DNA from: Cristatella mucedo
Taxonomy: Eukaryota > Bryozoa > Phylactolaemata > Cristatellidae
Reading direction: 5' to 3'
NCBI GenBank assembly: GCA_009760855.2
Contig: WPIO01000112.1
Coordinates: 427,501-491,500, forward strand
DNA length: 64,000 nucleotides
Position 1 is the stretch's first letter; every line of letters starts with the position of its first letter. A model generated the notes under the pieces. It was not told the origin of the DNA and searched no databases. It saw nothing but the letters and a program-made list of their open reading frames with translations. Below are positions 23,305 through 64,000 of this stretch, in pieces. The translations under genes were made by a program, and so were the position numbers.

Positions 23305-23720
23305 TGAGAAATAATTCTAGCCCCATGGCAGAGCTGAACTCACATTTCAAAATGCCTGCTGACCCGTGCATGCTACCACTAACCATATTTATTATGTGGT
23401 CACTGATTACGTTACCACTAACTATATGGTCAAGCTTTCTTTACAGCATGTGTAACGAGCCTGGACATAACTCAAGTTCTCCGAGAGCACTTAGCAAATT
23501 TATTATTATTATCATTGCTTAAGCATGATACTTGTTGGCTTTGCATAATTGATGCTGGCCACGTCATTAGCCTCCGAGTCCTTATTCTTTCAGAGCAAGT
23601 TGTAAAGTGCCTGGATGGCGATAAAGTTCTCATTGAGTGCTATGCAACAGACTTGTTATTGTTATTATTATATTATATATGTATACTATATATATTATAT
23701 ATTATTGTTATTATTATAGT
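23305..23720 (+). mobile_element. Diverged LINE family A 3' ends (two nested tails)
   Basis: tgacccgtgcatgctaccactaacc..agttctccgagagc ends in (ATT)n at about 23517. A second tail-like piece (aagtgcctggatggcgataaagttctc..gttattgtt) ends at about 23720. Confidence 0.55.
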
Positions 23721-24669
23721 GATAAGTTGCTGATGGTGGCAGTAATTTATTGCCCACCACGGAGCAATCCCAGCTTTAATCCGGATTTGAGATTTTCTCT
23801 CAGTTCTTGGTTAAGGAGAATCGCTTTCTTGTGTAAAGTTATTTCCATATCCGTTTTGATATCCCACCCGGTCCGACGTGTTCCAACGTATTTTTCTGCA
23901 CGAGTCTTTCTACCTCTGTGCTAACACTTAAGCCCCCAGTGCTGATAAAAAGCCACTTCCTTGACAAGATGTTCTTCAATTGTACCCTATCGATCCTACC
24001 CTCACCAATTTATGCTCAGCTGATCCCAATCAGATTTAATTCATCCTCAAACGTGTTTCCGTTTGGGCATTCAAACTTACATAGGAATCAAGAAGCCTAA
24101 GTAACTCGATGTTAATGCTATTCTCAGCAAACTGCATTCCATCTTAGATATGTTGCTACATTGTGAAACGTCCTAGATAAGTTCGCATCCCTCCCAAACG
24201 ACAGGCCGAACCCAGGCTAGTCAAAACCATTTTAAATAAAGCGAAGTCCAAATTTTACAGTGAATTAGTCGAGTCGTGGATCAATAATCCAAAATTGTCT
24301 ATGTACCCGACCAACCATCATCTTAACTGCTTGCACACTAGCATACTGTTCAATGATCACCATCGCGACGTAGCAAAGTGATTTTCTAAAGTCTTGGTAG
24401 GTAAGATAAAATGTATCGGGGACTCCCCTCTAGCATTCTCATACCAGCCGACTGCAAGCTACTTCGCCTTGTTCTCCTTCTCTCCAGTAAGTATAGGTTG
24501 ACTGATTGACAGCCTTATTTATTTACGGGGCAGAAGAACCATAGCCTCTATCAATCCCACTTGCACGGGGCCATGAAGAATTGTTTGCTTACCCATGGAC
24601 TCGATATTGGGAGCAGCATGTGAAAACATTTCTTTACAGGCCAAAAGCAAGTACTGTACTGCTATTGGT

Positions 24670-24945
24670 ATGCAGGCACGTAGTGTGATCGGTGCCCTAC
24701 CACGATTCTATATGACATCCCTTGTCTGGCCAGGCACAGAGGCCACAAGCTACCGTTTTGTCTCTTCTGCTGTAGCACATTCCACAGACCTCGAATTTTA
24801 CTGAAATGTCGGCTGCTGATGTAGGCAGAACGCCCCAGCCTTTCGATGTCGTCCGATAAATGTTCTATAGGCTTGGATCTGGCGACTGGGTGGGCGGCCA
24901 CTGCATCAGCACTGCATTCGGATTCGTCCAAAAAGTACTTTACTG
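24670..24945 (-). mobile_element. Tc1/mariner-like transposase relic, - strand arm
   Basis: The - strand reads ARSKPIEHLSDDIERLGRSA, resembling the SPDLNPIEHLWDDxxR block at the C-terminus of Tc1-like transposases. Frame changes are needed to recover W-P-x-x-S-P-D just before it. It is an inverted copy of 25030-25320. Confidence 0.5.
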
Positions 24946-25029
24946 GCCTGGCAGTGTGCTTAGCCTCGTACTCGTCCAGCCAAATATAAATGCCCCCCCC
25001 AGGCAGATAATTTGAGCTTTGAAATCCGG

Positions 25030-25320
25030 CTGGCTAGGCCAGAGACAATTTAAGTCGAGTACTTTTTTGACCAATCTGGTGTGGTGCTTATGCAATGGCC
25101 CACTCAGTAGCCAGATCCGAACCCATAGAACCTTTATGGGGCCATCCCAACAGGCGGCCAAGGTAGAGGTGTTCTGCCTACATCTGCAACCGACCTTTTC
25201 TGAAAAGTTTGGGGTCAGTGGAATGTGCTGAAAGAGACACTGAAGATGCTGGAGGCCTCTGTGCCTGGCCAGAGATGGTAGGTCGTAGAGAATCATAGTG
25301 GGCTGACATCACTATAAGCA
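25030..25320 (+). mobile_element. Tc1/mariner-like transposase relic, + strand arm
   Basis: The + strand reads Q-W-P-T-Q-(stop)-P-D-P-N-P-I-E-P-L-W-G, a degraded WPAxSPDLNPIExLW block. The DNA matches the reverse complement of 24670-24945 over about 270 bases (shared words: gttctgcctacatc, gtggaatgtgct, cctctgtgcctggccaga). Confidence 0.55.
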
Positions 25321-25487
25321 AATTCATACCAAGAGCGTGCGTTTGTTTTTGGGGTGGTCAATAAATATTTTCACATGCTGCTGCTCAAAACTTGAGTGTG
25401 GCTGGCATCGTTGAAATGCTCCTAATACCTGACCGAATTAGAAGCCGAAGTAGCTGGGGCCATATTGCTAAGATTTTTTGTGACTGG

Positions 25488-25550
25488 GAGTAAAGCACTT
25501 CGGATAGGGATTAAGTTCTCTTATGAACCTATATAAATGAACAAATGAGC
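25488..25550 (+). repeat. SINE/LINE-type hairpin tail
   Basis: taaagcacttcggatagggattaagttctcttatgaacctatataaatgaa resembles the SINE-A tail. No head is recognisable. Confidence 0.5.
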
Positions 25551-25684
25551 GAATGCATATTTTTAGACTTTGACGTAGCAGCTACTCGACAAGCATAATG
25601 AAAAGTGGGTGGCACTTTTAAGGTCTTCTAGCAGTGGGGGATGTAGCCTTGGTTCTGTGGTAGTAGAAGGAACTCAATTTGAGG

Positions 25685-26167
25685 AGCCTATCTCTCAAAT
25701 ATACTCCCCCATCAGGCCAAGCATAGTACCACCCGCTTTTCGGAATTCCACAGTCTACAAATACCTCGTACAAACCTCAAATCCTTTGGAGACCTCGCAT
25801 TTAGTTCGTATGCTCCCAAACCTTGGAACTCCCTCCCGACCTACGTCAGAACATCCCCTGACCTGACCACATTTAAAAAGAACTTGGAAAAACACCTATT
25901 TAGGACAGCATTTAGTGGGTCCCTGTGATTCGTCCCTGATGTGCTTATGCGTGCTGATACTGTGCATGCTGCCACTAACCACATTTGCATGCTGACCCTG
26001 TGCATGTCACCCCTAACCATGTTATTCATTTTGTTTGTTAATCAATCATGATATTACTCACCATTCAATTGCATTTCCCATTGCAGCAAATGTAAAGCGC
26101 CTAGAAAGAGATTGAGTTCTCTGAGGGCACTTTATCAAATGCATTATTATTATTATTATTATTATTA
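25685..26167 (+). mobile_element. L2-like LINE family A, 5'-truncated copy
   Basis: It covers the end of ORF2 (atactcccccatcaggccaa..accacccgcttttcgg) and the whole 3' UTR to (ATT)n at 26143-26167. Very close to 51450-51910. Small indels break the frame. Confidence 0.9.
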
Positions 26168-26954
26168 CATCAGCACCTTCTTCCAGGGGGGGTCTCTACT
26201 TAGAATTTGCCACGTTCTCTACGGGGGGGGGATGGGGAGAAGGGGGAGGAGTGATGACAAGGAGCTGGTTGGCTAGGATTACTCGAGCCTTTGCACGAAT
26301 TACGTGCAGGTGAGCTCCAACCTGTAGTATCTGTTTGCTTGAGGGTCATCGCGAGGCAGCTTTTCCTCTGAATGCTGTAGAAGTGCATTGAAAAATCCTT
26401 GGTCCAGTGCTGACCCTTAGGCCTTTAGTGCATAGGAGAAAGTTTTCGGTTCCTTATGCCGGCTCAAATGATCTTGGACGAAATACGTGAACGACAGCTT
26501 ACTGGGTGCCGAATTGCTACCATGGCGACTGGCTAGCTGCCATGGAAGCGAAGTTGCTTAACGGTGCCCCAGCAGCGTATGGTTCTTGATGATTCGTCAT
26601 GCAGCTTGATCTGAGCAGGCGGACATTAGCATATAATCACTTGGGAGTGCAGACCTGGCGCCATGGCTTTTGCCACCAAGGCGCATTGCCTAGCTAGGAG
26701 TCAAGTTCTGGCCGCATGCACATGCTGCAGATCCAGCTCGAAGACTACGACAATGGCAGCCGTCTGCGAGATGGCTTGGCAGCATGCCAGCACATACATG
26801 AACAGTTCATTATGAGACCGGTCTTGGGAAGTGCTGTCCAACTCCCAATGTGAAGTGGGGGAGGATGTGAACCGTAAGGAGAAGAGATTTGCTGAAAGGG
26901 TTATCGAAGCTGGTGGATACTCTCGACAATAAGGTTTATCTGCACACGACCGCA
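26168..26954. other. Unassigned DNA upstream of the ABCG2-like gene
   Basis: A G-rich stretch at 26222-26250. Nothing else recognised. Confidence 0.4.
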
Positions 26955-27040
26955 GGTCGGCAGCAGTCCGAGTCTTGCAGCAGGCAGTCCTTTATTGCCG
27001 GCTTCAGGAGGGGGAAAGTTGCCGAGGCCCTTCTAGCACT
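26955..27040 (+). mobile_element. SINE-B-like fragment
   Basis: cagcagtccgagtcttgcagcaggcagtcctttattgcc resembles the segment after box B in SINE-B. Weak. Confidence 0.35.
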
Positions 27041-27074
27041 ATGTCATTAATGCTTTTGAATCATTACACTTTAA

Positions 27075-27232
27075 AAGAAATGCTTGATTTAACAGCCTCT
27101 TTGTATAGAGACAGAAGAGCCTTTACGGCGACCACCACTGCTTGCAGCGGCAATAAAGGATCGCCCACCGCAGGAATCGAACCCACGACCACGGAACCGA
27201 GGTCGTGAAAAGCATCACGGCTCACCTAAAAA
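27075..27232 (-). mobile_element. SINE-B, well-preserved copy
   Basis: The - strand has a perfect-type box B (gtgggttcgattcc), preceded by the aggtgagccgtgatgct head and followed by gcgatcctttattgccgctgcaagcagtggtgg..taaaggctcttctgtctctatacaaag..gctgttaaatcaag. It ends about 115 bases before the ABCG2-like ATG. Confidence 0.85.
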
Positions 27233-27346
27233 ATTCTCCCCACATATATTTTTAGTAAAAGATGTAAAAATTTATACGTAGAATTCAAGTGAAGCCATTA
27301 TAACGGCAGATTGATTGGTCATGTTCTATTTTTTTTAGTGGTTGGT

Positions 27347-63182
<35,836 letters not shown>

Positions 63183-63854
63183 GTAAGTGGATCCCGGACT
63201 GCTACACATTCACTATGCTCGTTATGTCTTTAATGTCAGCTCTTTCGTCTGTTGGTAGAAAGCAAAAACCCCGATTCATCGAGGGTCGCTCAGTAGAGTG
63301 CTGTTTTGCGTGCAATATGCAGCACGATGCCATTGTAGATTGGCGTCGAGTGTTATAGCTCCTGTTTCACCTACGTGTGTTTGTACTTGCCATATACAGT
63401 AGGCAGCATTCAACATTCGTAAGTAGTGCGTAATGGATAGTGCTGCTGCTCTTCACGATTCGCGGATGCCTATCTAGATAGATATTTGCTGCTTGAATCG
63501 ACGTGAAAATTTCTAATGTATTTTCAGTTCTGCGTGTACATCACTTAAGTAGTTCCTTTTCTAAATTTGATGAGATAGGTATTGCTATACATGAGCACGT
63601 CTAGTAAAAGTTATCCCACCGAAGTCAGAAATAAACTACTGCATTGCTGTACAAGAATAGCTGAACTAAGATGTTAACTTTTAACGCTATCTGATCCGTG
63701 CAATTTGGGCCAAGTAATGCAACTTGCAAGGCACACACCCACGCAGTAAAAGCTGTTTAAAAGTCACAAGCATGCACCTCAAAGAGCGTCAGACACGTCC
63801 TTTGATGTAACAAGGGTTAACAACTTGAAATACAAGTCGCACGTAATGTAGAGA

Positions 63855-64000
63855 TCGGTAGATTTGTTACATGTAGATAGGTTGCTTCCGGTTTACAATG
63901 GTTGGAATAGGTTTGCATGATCATGTTTTGATTGCTTTCTTTACATGTGGCAATCATCTGCGCTTCAGATCCGTTATTAAAATGCGTGTCTTTTGAAAGG
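63855..64000 (-). repeat. Dispersed repeat R3, copy 3 (truncated by window edge)
   Basis: The - strand reads cctttcaaaagaca, then aaaccggaagcaacctatc and ttgttac..aaatctaccgatctc, in the same order as in 30955-31190. Confidence 0.6.

Overview
This window looks like nuclear DNA from an animal, most likely an invertebrate metazoan. Two intron-rich genes of metazoan type, both on the + strand, sit in a background of L2/CR1-like LINE remnants, tRNA-derived SINEs, microsatellites and minisatellites. There is no prokaryotic gene organisation. Neither gene forms a long ORF. I rebuilt both exon by exon from splice sites, reading phase and family motifs. Family comparisons are from memory; no search was run. 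The species cannot be named from the sequence.

Layout. (1) 1-12.4 kb: the 3' half of a tweety-homolog (TTYH) gene. Five terminal coding exons (4814-11573) encode the last 200 residues, with a poly(A) signal at 12417-12422. The gene begins left of the window. Its introns hold an uninterrupted 518-bp (GT)n tract and a 440-bp CCCCTGCTCCT-type minisatellite. (2) 12.4-27.3 kb: intergenic DNA or an unrecognised 5' part of the next gene. It holds old repeats, a GC/CpG-rich segment (about 17.16-19.95 kb) with a pure ~91-unit (CGG)n array, a 445-bp inverted-repeat transposon with a perfect 7-bp target duplication, and an inverted pair of Tc1-like transposase relics. (3) 27.3-63.2 kb and beyond: an ABCG2-like half ABC transporter. 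Seventeen coding exons carry a full nucleotide-binding domain, transmembrane helices 1-5 and the start of extracellular loop 3. The last exon or exons lie past the right edge. Its introns are loaded with LINE and SINE insertions, including two 1.7-2 kb LINE copies with broken reverse-transcriptase ORFs.

The two genes encode unrelated membrane proteins, a TTYH-type protein and an efflux-type ABC half transporter. Nothing in the sequence ties them functionally beyond shared strand and adjacency. The main observations are the ABCG2 drug-pocket residues kept in this gene, a PPxY motif made across a TTYH splice junction, probable GC-AG introns, the (CGG)n array in a CpG-rich segment, and SINEs that share the hairpin tail of the resident LINE.
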